From: CBFHWY01 sp965659675
Lineage (GTDB): Bacteria > Bacteroidota > Bacteroidia > Flavobacteriales_G > Salibacteraceae
Reading direction: 5' to 3'
NCBI GenBank assembly: GCA_965659675.1
Contig: CBFHWY010000107.1
Coordinates: forward strand, 1-7,401
Length of the DNA stretch: 7,401 nucleotides
Below, one piece after another: positions 1 to 7,063 of this stretch. A program made the position numbers and the translations under genes. Each line of letters begins with the position of its first letter. The stretch's first letter is position 1. The notes beneath the pieces were generated by a model. It was not told the origin of the DNA. It saw only the letters and a list, made by a program, of their open reading frames with translations, and did not search any database.

Positions 1-23
1 TAATGATGGGCAAATGATAGAGC

Positions 24-857
24 ATGCGTAATCTGAGCAACCTGATATGGAGGTATCACTTTAGCCTGCTCTTTCTCTTTCTCGAAATCATAAGTCTGTC
101 TGTTTTCTTAAGCTTCAATTCCTTCCAGGGAAGTAACTTTTTAGGCTTCACCAACGAAGTAAGCGGCGGAGTCCATGAAAGTTTCACCAATTTGAGCGAA
201 TACCTCTCACTTAAAGAAACCAATAAGGACCTTGCTGAGGAGAATGCCAGATTAAGAAAGAAACTGAAAACTAGTTTCTATTCCCTCTTATCCAATCGGG
301 TTTATTTCGGCGATACACTCTATGAACAGCAATATGAGTTTATTAGCGCGAAGATAGTTAACAGCACAACCAATAAACGGAACAATTTTGTGCTCATCAA
401 TAAAGGGAGCAGGCACGGAATTAGAGAAGATATGGGTGTAATTTCAGGGAATGGTGTTGTCGGTGTTGTAAAAAATGTTTCATCGAACTATTCGCTGATC
501 TCCAGTATGCTTCATTCCAAAATTCAGGTAAGTGCGCAATTGAGCAGTACCGATCATTTTGGAGTGGTGCTATGGCCGGGGGGTGAAGCAGATATGGCGA
601 AATTGACCGACATCCCCGCTCACGTAAAGGTCAAAAAAGGAGCTTTAGTAGAAACGAGAGGTTCTTCAACCTACTTTCCTCCTGACATATTAATAGGTAG
701 GGTCATTTCCGTGAACAAAGGCGATGATCCGGCATTTCACGACATCGACATTTTGCTGAGTCATGACTTTAAAAAAGCAGGCTTCGTTTATGTGGTGGAG
801 AATCGATTGAAAGAGGAACAGCTAAAAATTCAAAAAGAAGCAGAAATTGAGCAGTAG
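24..857 (+). CDS. mreC: Rod shape-determining protein MreC
   Basis: Periplasmic scaffold of the elongasome. In known systems MreC is anchored in the inner membrane, links MreB and MreD to PBP2, and favours the active PBP2-RodA state. The 277-aa protein has the family layout: a short cytoplasmic start, one membrane segment at about residues 12-32, a coiled coil at about 55-85 rich in Glu/Lys/Leu (around KETNKDLAEENARLRKK), then the beta-rich MreC domain at about 105-260. That domain contains INKGSRHGI (125-133), a Gly/Val-rich stretch GNGVVGVV (142-149) and a conserved tail segment PPDILIGRV (219-227). The C-terminus is a charged Glu/Lys-rich tail (261-277). The ATG at 24 is preceded in frame by TGA (15-17) and TAG (18-20), so it is the first possible start; no strong Shine-Dalgarno is visible. 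It is the first gene of a four-gene run and overlaps mreD by 11 nt. Nothing looks broken. Confidence 0.95.
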   Translation: MRNLSNLIWRYHFSLLFLFLEIISLSVFLSFNSFQGSNFLGFTNEVSGGVHESFTNLSEYLSLKETNKDLAEENARLRKKLKTSFYSLLSNRVYFGDTLYEQQYEFISAKIVNSTTNKRNNFVLINKGSRHGIREDMGVISGNGVVGVVKNVSSNYSLISSMLHSKIQVSAQLSSTDHFGVVLWPGGEADMAKLTDIPAHVKVKKGALVETRGSSTYFPPDILIGRVISVNKGDDPAFHDIDILLSHDFKKAGFVYVVENRLKEEQLKIQKEAEIEQ

Positions 858-1365
858 CCTGTTAAAATATATTCCAGCCTTTTTGGCATACGTGCTGCTG
901 CAGGTATTGATCCTTAATCGCATCGACTTCCTGGGCTCGATCAATGCATTTTTGTATATCATTTTTATCATCTGCCTGCCGGTTGATACTAAAAAGACCG
1001 TGGTACTGTTCACAGCCATGCTCATGGGGCTTTCAGTAGATATCCTTTCAGGCACCCCGGGTCTACATGCCTCAGCATGCTTGTGGTTGGCCTTTGCACG
1101 TCATTTCACCTTGCGATATATGTCTCCCAGAGAGGGTTTTGAGTTTGGGGCAGTTCCAGGAGTGAATGATATGGGATTCATCTGGTTTCTTTCCTATGCT
1201 GCCATTCTCACTTTTCTGCATCACCTTTTTCTTTTTCTTCTTGAGGTCTTTAGATTCAGTGAACTAGGAGCCACACTTTGGAGAACCCTGAGTAGTTCTA
1301 TCCTCTCTCTGGCGCTGATCATTCTATTTCAATATCTGTTTTACTACCGCTCAAGTAAGGCATGA
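847..1365 (+). CDS. mreD: Rod shape-determining protein MreD (TTG start)
   Basis: Small polytopic inner-membrane partner of MreC in the elongasome. The 172-aa protein is almost entirely hydrophobic, with about five to six membrane segments (roughly 9-27, 33-47, 50-66, 72-86, 110-133, 148-167). It carries the family's best-conserved feature, a Gly-x3-Asp segment followed by a Gly-Leu-His turn (GLSVDILSGTPGLHASA, 61-77). A loop with SPREGFE (93-99) is familiar from Bacteroidota MreD proteins. The only sensible start is TTG at 847: the frame is closed by TAA at 823-825 and no ATG or GTG lies between. The resulting N-terminus (MSSSLLKYIPAF) matches the usual family beginning. The gene starts inside the last codons of mreC (11-nt overlap), which with the rare start codon suggests translational coupling and reduced output. 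Its stop overlaps the mrdA start (ATGA, 1362-1365). Confidence 0.92.
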   Translation: MSSSLLKYIPAFLAYVLLQVLILNRIDFLGSINAFLYIIFIICLPVDTKKTVVLFTAMLMGLSVDILSGTPGLHASACLWLAFARHFTLRYMSPREGFEFGAVPGVNDMGFIWFLSYAAILTFLHHLFLFLLEVFRFSELGATLWRTLSSSILSLALIILFQYLFYYRSSKA

Positions 1366-3167
1366 GAAGTTTTGAGAACAGGAAATATATTCTCGCGGCG
1401 ATCTTCATTGTCATCGGACTGGTCTACCTCATCCGACTGTTCTACATTCAGGTGCTCAATGATGAGTATAAACTGAGTGCAAAGAACCAGGCACTTAGGT
1501 ATGTGACCGACTATCCCGTTCGCGGATTGATCTACGATAGAAATGATCAGCTCCTGGTATACAATCAAGCTGCATATGACCTCATGGTCATTCCCCGTGA
1601 TGTGGAGGAATTCGACACCCTCGCTTTCAGCAAATTACTGAGTATTGATACAGAAGAGATCGTTCAAAAACTGGCAAAAGCCAGAAAATACAGCCAGTAT
1701 AAAGGCAGCATTTTTGAAAAACAGATCGCTGCGGAAGAATGGGCAGGCATTTCTGAACAGCTCCATAAATATCCTGGATTCTTCGGACAAAAAAGAACCT
1801 TGAGAAAATACCCCAGATCAGCTGCTGCCCATGTCCTTGGCTATGTTTCAGAAGCAAGTAAAAGAACCATTGAAAACAAGCCTTATTACAAGCCCGGCGA
1901 TTACATTGGTGCAAGTGGACTTGAAAAGCATTATGAACCTGTTTTAAGGGGAGAACGCGGACAAAAGATACTGATGGTTGATGTCCACAATGCGGTAAAG
2001 GGAAGTTATGCAGGGGGTAAATACGATACGCTCGCCGTTCCGGGGACAAGGCTAAACACAAGTATCGATCGTGAGCTTCAGGCATATGGCGAAAAGCTCA
2101 TGCAGAACAAAAGGGGAAGTATTGTTGCCATTGAACCTGAAAGTGGTGAGATCCTCTGCATGGTAAGCAGTCCGGGCTACGACCCAAACCTACTCGTTGG
2201 AAGAAAGCGAACAGAGAATTACAAGTTTCTGGCTGCAAACGACTCCACTACTCCACTCTTTAATCGGGCCATTAATGCGCAATACCGACCTGGATCGATC
2301 TTTAAGCTCGCGCAATCTTTGGTTGGGCTCGAGGCTGGTGTGATAAACGTCAATACGCGTTTTCGGTGCAATAGGGGAATCATCGGATGTCATGGCTCCC
2401 ATACGAACGACAAACTTGTGGAGGCCATCCAGCATTCATGTAACCCCTATTTCTATCAGGTTTACAAAAGGCTGATTCAACGAGGAGAAAGCACGAGCAT
2501 TTTTAAAGACAGCGAGTTGGGTTTGAGAAAATGGTCTGAATCGATCCGTAAGCTCGGTTTTGGCATCAAATTAAAAACTGACCTCCCAGGCATACTCCCA
2601 GGAATGGTGCCTGATGTTGCGTTCTATGACAAATGGTATGGAGATAATCGATGGGCTTTTTCTACGATCTATTCAAATAGCATCGGGGAAGGAGAGTTAG
2701 GCGTGGTTCCCATACAAATGGCCAATTTCGCTGCAATCATTGCTAATCGGGGTTATTACATTACCCCTCACTTTGTGAGTAATACGCCTAGCAACTGGAA
2801 AAAGCAAGATGCAGGGATCTCTGAAGAACACTTTGAGCCGGTTATTGAAGCGATGTACAAGGTTGTGAACGAATCGGGTGGAACCGCCAGGAGAGCCCGG
2901 CACGACAGTATTGTGATCTGCGGGAAGACCGGGACTGTGCAGAACGATCCCTTTCCAGATCACTCTGTTTTCATCTGTTTTGCCCCGCGTGAAAATCCCA
3001 AGATCGCCATGGCCGTTTATGTGGAATATTCAGACTTTGGTGGAACCTGGGCGGCACCTATCAGCAACCTCATGATCGAAAAGTATTTAACTGGAGAGAT
3101 CAGTAATGAAGCCAAGGAAAAACGAATCCTTGAAGCTTCCTTTATGGAGATCTATGAGAAGGAATAG
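1362..3167 (+). CDS. mrdA: Penicillin-binding protein 2, elongation transpeptidase
   Basis: Class B PBP that cross-links new peptidoglycan during side-wall growth, working with the RodA polymerase encoded next. The 601-aa protein has one N-terminal membrane anchor (about 9-30), then a PBP dimerisation/pedestal domain opening with the VRGLIYDRN segment (53-61), then the transpeptidase domain. All three active-site motifs are present: SxxK as S312-I-F-K315 in RPGSIFK, SxN as S359-C-N361 in HSCNPYF, and KTGT at 522-525. Ser312 is the predicted acylated nucleophile, the target of beta-lactams in this family. Length is close to that of well-known PBP2 proteins (just over 600 aa). The ATG at 1362 overlaps the mreD stop by 4 nt, so coupled translation is likely; the 3' end overlaps rodA. 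PBP3/FtsI is the alternative class B enzyme, but the mreCD-rodA context points clearly to PBP2. Confidence 0.96.
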   Translation: MRSFENRKYILAAIFIVIGLVYLIRLFYIQVLNDEYKLSAKNQALRYVTDYPVRGLIYDRNDQLLVYNQAAYDLMVIPRDVEEFDTLAFSKLLSIDTEEIVQKLAKARKYSQYKGSIFEKQIAAEEWAGISEQLHKYPGFFGQKRTLRKYPRSAAAHVLGYVSEASKRTIENKPYYKPGDYIGASGLEKHYEPVLRGERGQKILMVDVHNAVKGSYAGGKYDTLAVPGTRLNTSIDRELQAYGEKLMQNKRGSIVAIEPESGEILCMVSSPGYDPNLLVGRKRTENYKFLAANDSTTPLFNRAINAQYRPGSIFKLAQSLVGLEAGVINVNTRFRCNRGIIGCHGSHTNDKLVEAIQHSCNPYFYQVYKRLIQRGESTSIFKDSELGLRKWSESIRKLGFGIKLKTDLPGILPGMVPDVAFYDKWYGDNRWAFSTIYSNSIGEGELGVVPIQMANFAAIIANRGYYITPHFVSNTPSNWKKQDAGISEEHFEPVIEAMYKVVNESGGTARRARHDSIVICGKTGTVQNDPFPDHSVFICFAPRENPKIAMAVYVEYSDFGGTWAAPISNLMIEKYLTGEISNEAKEKRILEASFMEIYEKE

Positions 3168-4461
3168 AACGGGCATATGGAAAGAGATCGATTGGGTCAT
3201 CATTGGCCTGTATCTCATATTTGTTTTGGCTGGTTGGCTAAACATCTATGCGGCCAGTTACTCTGAAGAAAACAGCTTTCTTTTCGACTTTAGTCAAGCC
3301 TACGGCAAACAATTGATCTGGATACTTTCAGCCATCTTTCTGGGCTGGTTGATGCTGATGCTCGACTTCCACTTCTATCGCTTCTTTGCCTATCCGATAT
3401 TCATCACGAGTTTGCTTCTGCTTATCGGAGTTCTGATCTTTGGAAAAGAGATCAAAGGTGCTCAGTCCTGGTTTGTGATCGGGCCGATCAGCATTCAACC
3501 TTCTGAATTTGCCAAATTTGCCACGGCGCTGGCTCTTGCCAATTACCTATCCAGTTTGGGCAAAAGTTTTAGAGGTTTCCAAACGCGTTCTCTTGCCTTT
3601 CTGATCATTGCTTTTCCAGCTGCACTCATAATGCTTCAACCCGATATGGGTTCTACTCTGGTGTTCGCCTCACTTATTTTTGTCCTTTACAGAGAAGGTC
3701 TTTCAGGTAATATTCTCCTTCTTGGACTCTTCGCGATCGTACTCTTCATCCTTGCCTTGCTGCTAAAGGATGCAAGCGTAGGCTTGCCTTTTGGATTGGC
3801 GCTGACTGGTGGGCAAAGCATCCTTGCAGTGATCATTGTCATCTGTTTATTGATCTATCTACTTTTTCAGAAAATGAAGTCGCTTCGCTGGATCCTACCT
3901 TCCATTGTGCTCGTTATTGGAGCTTATCTTTTCAGTGTTGATTATGTATTCAATGAGGTTCTCTCACCCCATCAACAGGATCGGATCAATGAACTGTTAG
4001 GCATAAAAAGCGATCCAACCGGGGCGGGCTATAATGTGCATCAGAGCAAGATCGCTATCGGCTCTGGTGGCTTTGTGGGAAAAGGTTTCCTGAATGGAAC
4101 CCAAACCAAGTACGACTTTGTTCCTGAGCAGAATACTGACTTTATATTTTGCACGATAGGAGAGGAATGGGGCTTCATTGGAAGCTTTATTCTCATTGCC
4201 CTGTATATCACTTTCTTATTGCGCCTGATCTATCTCTCTGAAAGACAGCGCTCCTCTTTTGCAAGGATCTATGGCTACTGTGTCATTGCCATTTTCTTTA
4301 TTCACTTTGCGATCAATATTGGAATGACCATCGGGCTCGCACCAGTGATTGGAATTCCACTCCCCTTCTTTAGCTACGGCGGCTCTTCACTCTGGGCCTT
4401 CACGGTTCTGCTTTTTGCTTTTCTTAAAATGGATTCCGTGCGTAAGACGGTCTTGCGCTAA
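3154..4461 (+). CDS. rodA: Rod shape-determining SEDS glycosyltransferase RodA
   Basis: Inner-membrane SEDS peptidoglycan polymerase that extends glycan strands from lipid II and pairs with PBP2. From the ATG at 3154 it is 435 aa with about ten membrane segments. SEDS signatures are GAQSWFVIG followed by QPSEFAK (102-121), then HQSKIAIGSGG with GKGFLNGTQ (296-317) and PEQNTDFIF (324-332), and finally GIPLPFFSYGGSSL (400-413). Asp329 of TDFIF is the residue I believe corresponds to the catalytic Asp of characterised RodA proteins. An upstream in-frame ATG at 3106 would add 16 polar residues and overlap mrdA by 62 nt. I prefer 3154: the overlap is 14 nt, a GGAG lies at 3146-3149, and the short basic N-terminus before the first helix matches relatives. 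FtsW is the sister alternative; operon position argues for RodA. The stop (4459-4461) overlaps the stop of the opposing gene. Confidence 0.95.
   Translation: MRRNRTGIWKEIDWVIIGLYLIFVLAGWLNIYAASYSEENSFLFDFSQAYGKQLIWILSAIFLGWLMLMLDFHFYRFFAYPIFITSLLLLIGVLIFGKEIKGAQSWFVIGPISIQPSEFAKFATALALANYLSSLGKSFRGFQTRSLAFLIIAFPAALIMLQPDMGSTLVFASLIFVLYREGLSGNILLLGLFAIVLFILALLLKDASVGLPFGLALTGGQSILAVIIVICLLIYLLFQKMKSLRWILPSIVLVIGAYLFSVDYVFNEVLSPHQQDRINELLGIKSDPTGAGYNVHQSKIAIGSGGFVGKGFLNGTQTKYDFVPEQNTDFIFCTIGEEWGFIGSFILIALYITFLLRLIYLSERQRSSFARIYGYCVIAIFFIHFAINIGMTIGLAPVIGIPLPFFSYGGSSLWAFTVLLFAFLKMDSVRKTVLR
4440..4458 (+). terminator. Possible short hairpin terminator at the rodA end
   Basis: An inverted repeat formed by the last codons of rodA: stem 4440-4447 pairs with 4451-4458 (8 pairs, one of them U-G at 4443/4455) around a 3-nt loop CGG. 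It is the only stem-loop I noticed between the convergent operons. It is not followed by a T-run on the + strand (TAAAGGG follows). In RNA made from the - strand the wobble becomes an A-C mismatch, so it would serve rodA better than the opposing gene. It may be a weak terminator, an RNA-end stabiliser, or chance. Confidence 0.25.
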
Positions 4462-5993
4462 AGGGCTCTGAATACGTTGCGGAAGTTGTTCCTCAAACCA
4501 AACCAGAATTGCAGGGAATTGTCGGTGATCACCGCGTCCCTCTGACTTCTTGCCCATACACCAAATTCAAGTCGAAGATCAGACACAGGTAGGAGCAAGT
4601 ATGAAGCCTGCAGGCCTGCTGAATAAAGATCTGTTCGAAGCCCTTGTGCCATAGCGTGTCCGTAAGTTCCATTTCTGTCTTCATAAGAACGGAAGACATC
4701 ACCGCCATAGGCATATTGACCAGTGTCTCTTCCATAAACTGCGTTTTGTAAGAACAACTCAAAGAACCAGCGATCCTTACTATAAGAAGCCTGAAATAGC
4801 GCCTCCTGAATATTGGCCCCCATCGGATGGGCCATGGGCTGCTGATAATGCCCATAATTCTCAAGGCTGGTCTTATGGGTGTAGGTAAACGGGCGGATAT
4901 AATTGTACTCTGCCAATAGATTCAAATTCTTCATTCCGAATGCATTCACATATCTGGCACCAGCCTGGATGGCGTATTTATTGGCCCACCACTGTTGGTC
5001 TGATAACATTTCCTCCAATAGAAACTCATCGAGCAGAAACTGTCCGTAGAGCGTAAGACCCTTTCCAAGTAAGAAGCTTGCTGTTCCAGCCATCAGAGAG
5101 TTGTCGGTGGATCCAGTGGAATATTCCACAGGCCTGAAGAAGATTACCGGGTTGAGATAATTTACGTCCAGTCCGCGCTGTAGCAGAGTATCCTGTCCTC
5201 TCCATATGACCGACTCAAAAAAGGAAAGATTAATTCTGTCGCTTATCTTCCAGCTTAGGTAATGAATCGATGCGTATTTATTGTTCAGGTTTCCTATACG
5301 TGGATTCTGAATTCCCGAGAAGTCTTTCAGTTGAGCCAGTATATGAACATACTTCATTTGCCAGATATCCACGCTCAATTTTGAGTGCAGATAATTGTTT
5401 GCATAGTCGGAAAGCAGCAGCGATCGATAACCATCCCCAAAGAAATTTCGATCATAAGCCAGGCTCAAGTTGACGTACTCATTTGCATCAAAAGAAAGTT
5501 GTCCACGAAAGTTTTCAGTATCGAACGGACTCCCATTGGCATGGGCCAAAGCACCCCCAACCACTACTCCGTCATTTCTCGCACGGTCTTCAAGATAATT
5601 TGGATAGCGCAAGTAGGATTTGTATGCAAGTCCCTCCACGTACCACCTCTTTCCTAATTCCTTCCTAATTCCAAGTCCGGCAGAAGCCCAATAGGTTCCC
5701 CTGCTCACTGCATCCACATCCACACCTGTTCCGAACTCAGATATCGGAAAGATCCAGGCATCTGGATTCTTCCAATAGGGAGGAACCCCCTGAAGATTAA
5801 TGAGGGTATCGGGATAGAGTTTGCGGATATCGGAACGCTTGTAGGGTTTTATAGAGCTGTGAATACCGGAGCCGACTGAATAAATATCCCCCAAATAAGA
5901 TTGGTATTTGATCTTATTCACCGGAATATATCCGGATTGAGCCAAAACACCTGCACTACACAGGCCCAATATGAGCACTAATATGCTCCTCAT
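4458..5993 (-). CDS. Wzi/RemB-like outer-membrane beta-barrel protein
   Basis: Predicted outer-membrane barrel of the family usually annotated in Bacteroidota as capsule assembly Wzi-like; related proteins are also named gliding protein RemB. E. coli Wzi is an outer-membrane lectin that attaches group 1 capsule. The 511-aa product begins with a clear signal peptide, likely cut after VLA (residue 18) before QSG; the Cys at 12 is not in a good lipobox. The rest is rich in alternating aromatic/polar strands. Family-like blocks are AYDRNFFGDGYRSLLLSD (179-196), YASIHYLSWKI (240-250), FFESVIWRG (258-266), LNPVIFFRPVEY (280-291) and LYGQFLLDEF (315-324). The C-terminal part aligns with the partial barrel gene at 7064-7401. 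The start ATG (5991-5993) overlaps the stop of the upstream sugar-phosphate transferase (ATGA), so the two are probably translated together. The protein ends in Leu rather than the Phe/Tyr/Trp common in barrels. Substrate and exact role are unknown. Confidence 0.8.
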   Translation of the reverse strand: MRSILVLILGLCSAGVLAQSGYIPVNKIKYQSYLGDIYSVGSGIHSSIKPYKRSDIRKLYPDTLINLQGVPPYWKNPDAWIFPISEFGTGVDVDAVSRGTYWASAGLGIRKELGKRWYVEGLAYKSYLRYPNYLEDRARNDGVVVGGALAHANGSPFDTENFRGQLSFDANEYVNLSLAYDRNFFGDGYRSLLLSDYANNYLHSKLSVDIWQMKYVHILAQLKDFSGIQNPRIGNLNNKYASIHYLSWKISDRINLSFFESVIWRGQDTLLQRGLDVNYLNPVIFFRPVEYSTGSTDNSLMAGTASFLLGKGLTLYGQFLLDEFLLEEMLSDQQWWANKYAIQAGARYVNAFGMKNLNLLAEYNYIRPFTYTHKTSLENYGHYQQPMAHPMGANIQEALFQASYSKDRWFFELFLQNAVYGRDTGQYAYGGDVFRSYEDRNGTYGHAMAQGLRTDLYSAGLQASYLLLPVSDLRLEFGVWARSQRDAVITDNSLQFWFGLRNNFRNVFRAL

Positions 5994-7039
5994 TCATTTC
6001 TGTATTTCCAGCGATAAAGCAGCGAAGGAGCAAATGAAGACAGAACAGCAAAGCCTAGAATTATACTGAAATTGATGGTATTGTTGAAGGGCAGAAATAT
6101 GGCCATCAAAATGCAGATGATACTCCAGGTGTAAATGCTGATACTTACCCAGTGATGTTTCAAGCCAAGGTCGATCAGTCGATGGTGAATATGATTTCGG
6201 TCTGCCGCAAATGGCGATCGTCCACTGAGCACCCGATACATGGTGATCCTCAAGGTATCCATAAGCGGATAGGCCAAAACAGACATCGCGAAGATCGGCT
6301 TTGATATAAATACTACAGGTTCAGGTAGTAAGCCAAGGTCAAACTCAACCAACTTGATGGACAAGACCGATGCGATCAGACCGATCACCAGAGAACCCGA
6401 ATCACCCATAAAGATCTTTGCCGGCGCAAAGTTGAAGATCAAAAAGCCCATCAAGGCTCCAGCTAAACTCAGTGCAAGTACCGCATCATCGAGCCCACCT
6501 GCCAGGTAGAACCATGCCCCAAATGCCAGGCAGGAAATGGTGCCAATGCCTGCTGCCAGACCATCTACTCCATCGATCAGATTAAATGCATTTACGATCA
6601 CGATATAGGTGAATACCGACAAAAAGATACTGGCTGCTTCTGGGATCTCATACAGGCCAAAGAGTCCGTACATGTTCGTGATCCGCATCTCTGCCATGAA
6701 TACCAGAATGAAAGCCACCATAAGGTGCCCGATCAATTTCTTCATGGGAGCTGTTCCGATAATATCATCTTTCACCCCGATGAAAAAGAGTATGAGCATA
6801 GATGCGCAGATGTATTTAAAATCGATGATCTGATTAAAGGGATACCAGAGCAGGTAGGCAAATAGGGTTCCTGCAAAGATCATGATCCCTCCAATGGTTG
6901 GGATTCGACGTTGGTGGATCTTCCTACTTTCATCGGGTTCGTCAACCAGCCGTTTAAGGTATGATACCTTGATCAATGCCGGTGTGGCGAGCAGGACGAC
7001 GGTAAAGGACGTCAGTAAAGCGAGTACAAGTTTGATCAT
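5990..7039 (-). CDS. WecA/MraY-family undecaprenyl-phosphate sugar-1-phosphate transferase
   Basis: Integral inner-membrane enzyme predicted to move a sugar-1-phosphate from a UDP-sugar (often GlcNAc in this family) onto undecaprenyl phosphate, the first step in many surface-glycan pathways. The 349-aa protein has about ten to eleven membrane segments. Motifs in order: an N-terminal loop KIHQRRIPTIGG (40-51); GVKDD with the paired Asp91-Asp92; NAFNLIDGVDGLAAG (150-164); NFAPAKIFMGDSGS (203-216) with Asp213; and a cytoplasmic loop RNHIHHRL (281-288) with His283, His285 and His286. The NLIDGVDG and HIHH forms point to the WecA/TagO branch rather than MraY itself, and there is no mur-gene context. 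The ATG at 7037-7039 is the only start, as an in-frame stop lies at 7055-7057. It sits 24 nt after one barrel gene and overlaps the next, in one apparent operon. Substrate specificity cannot be read from sequence. Confidence 0.92.
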   Translation of the reverse strand: MIKLVLALLTSFTVVLLATPALIKVSYLKRLVDEPDESRKIHQRRIPTIGGIMIFAGTLFAYLLWYPFNQIIDFKYICASMLILFFIGVKDDIIGTAPMKKLIGHLMVAFILVFMAEMRITNMYGLFGLYEIPEAASIFLSVFTYIVIVNAFNLIDGVDGLAAGIGTISCLAFGAWFYLAGGLDDAVLALSLAGALMGFLIFNFAPAKIFMGDSGSLVIGLIASVLSIKLVEFDLGLLPEPVVFISKPIFAMSVLAYPLMDTLRITMYRVLSGRSPFAADRNHIHHRLIDLGLKHHWVSISIYTWSIICILMAIFLPFNNTINFSIILGFAVLSSFAPSLLYRWKYRNE

Positions 7040-7063
7040 CCCTCTAAGTAGTATTCAAAATTA

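Noticed and set aside
1..31. Possible 3' end of an upstream gene such as mreB
   Set aside because: Stops occur in all three frames (TAA 1-3, TGA 15-17, TAA 29-31) and the few residues visible (MMGK or NDGQMIEHA) are not enough to choose a frame or identify the gene. MreB is expected from operon convention only.
822..1055. 77-aa open frame on the - strand over the mreC/mreD junction
   Set aside because: Lies opposite two well-identified genes, has no recognisable domain, and its composition is what an antisense shadow of membrane-protein codons gives.
1627..2085. 152-aa open frame on the - strand inside mrdA
   Set aside because: Antisense shadow of a conserved PBP2 gene; rich in Cys, His and Arg with no family resemblance.
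4529..4864. 111-aa - strand frame within the complete barrel gene
   Set aside because: Same strand but a different frame from a gene with a clear signal peptide and family motifs; no supporting features of its own.
5270..5668. Three overlapping + strand frames of 61-90 aa opposite the barrel gene
   Set aside because: Antisense shadows; no start context, no hydrophobic or domain pattern, and they overlap each other in different frames.
5958..5993. Lipoprotein signal on the complete barrel protein (Cys at residue 12)
   Set aside because: The residues before Cys are LGL, which do not fit a lipobox (Gly/Ala/Ser at -1), and a good signal peptidase I site follows at VLA-QS.
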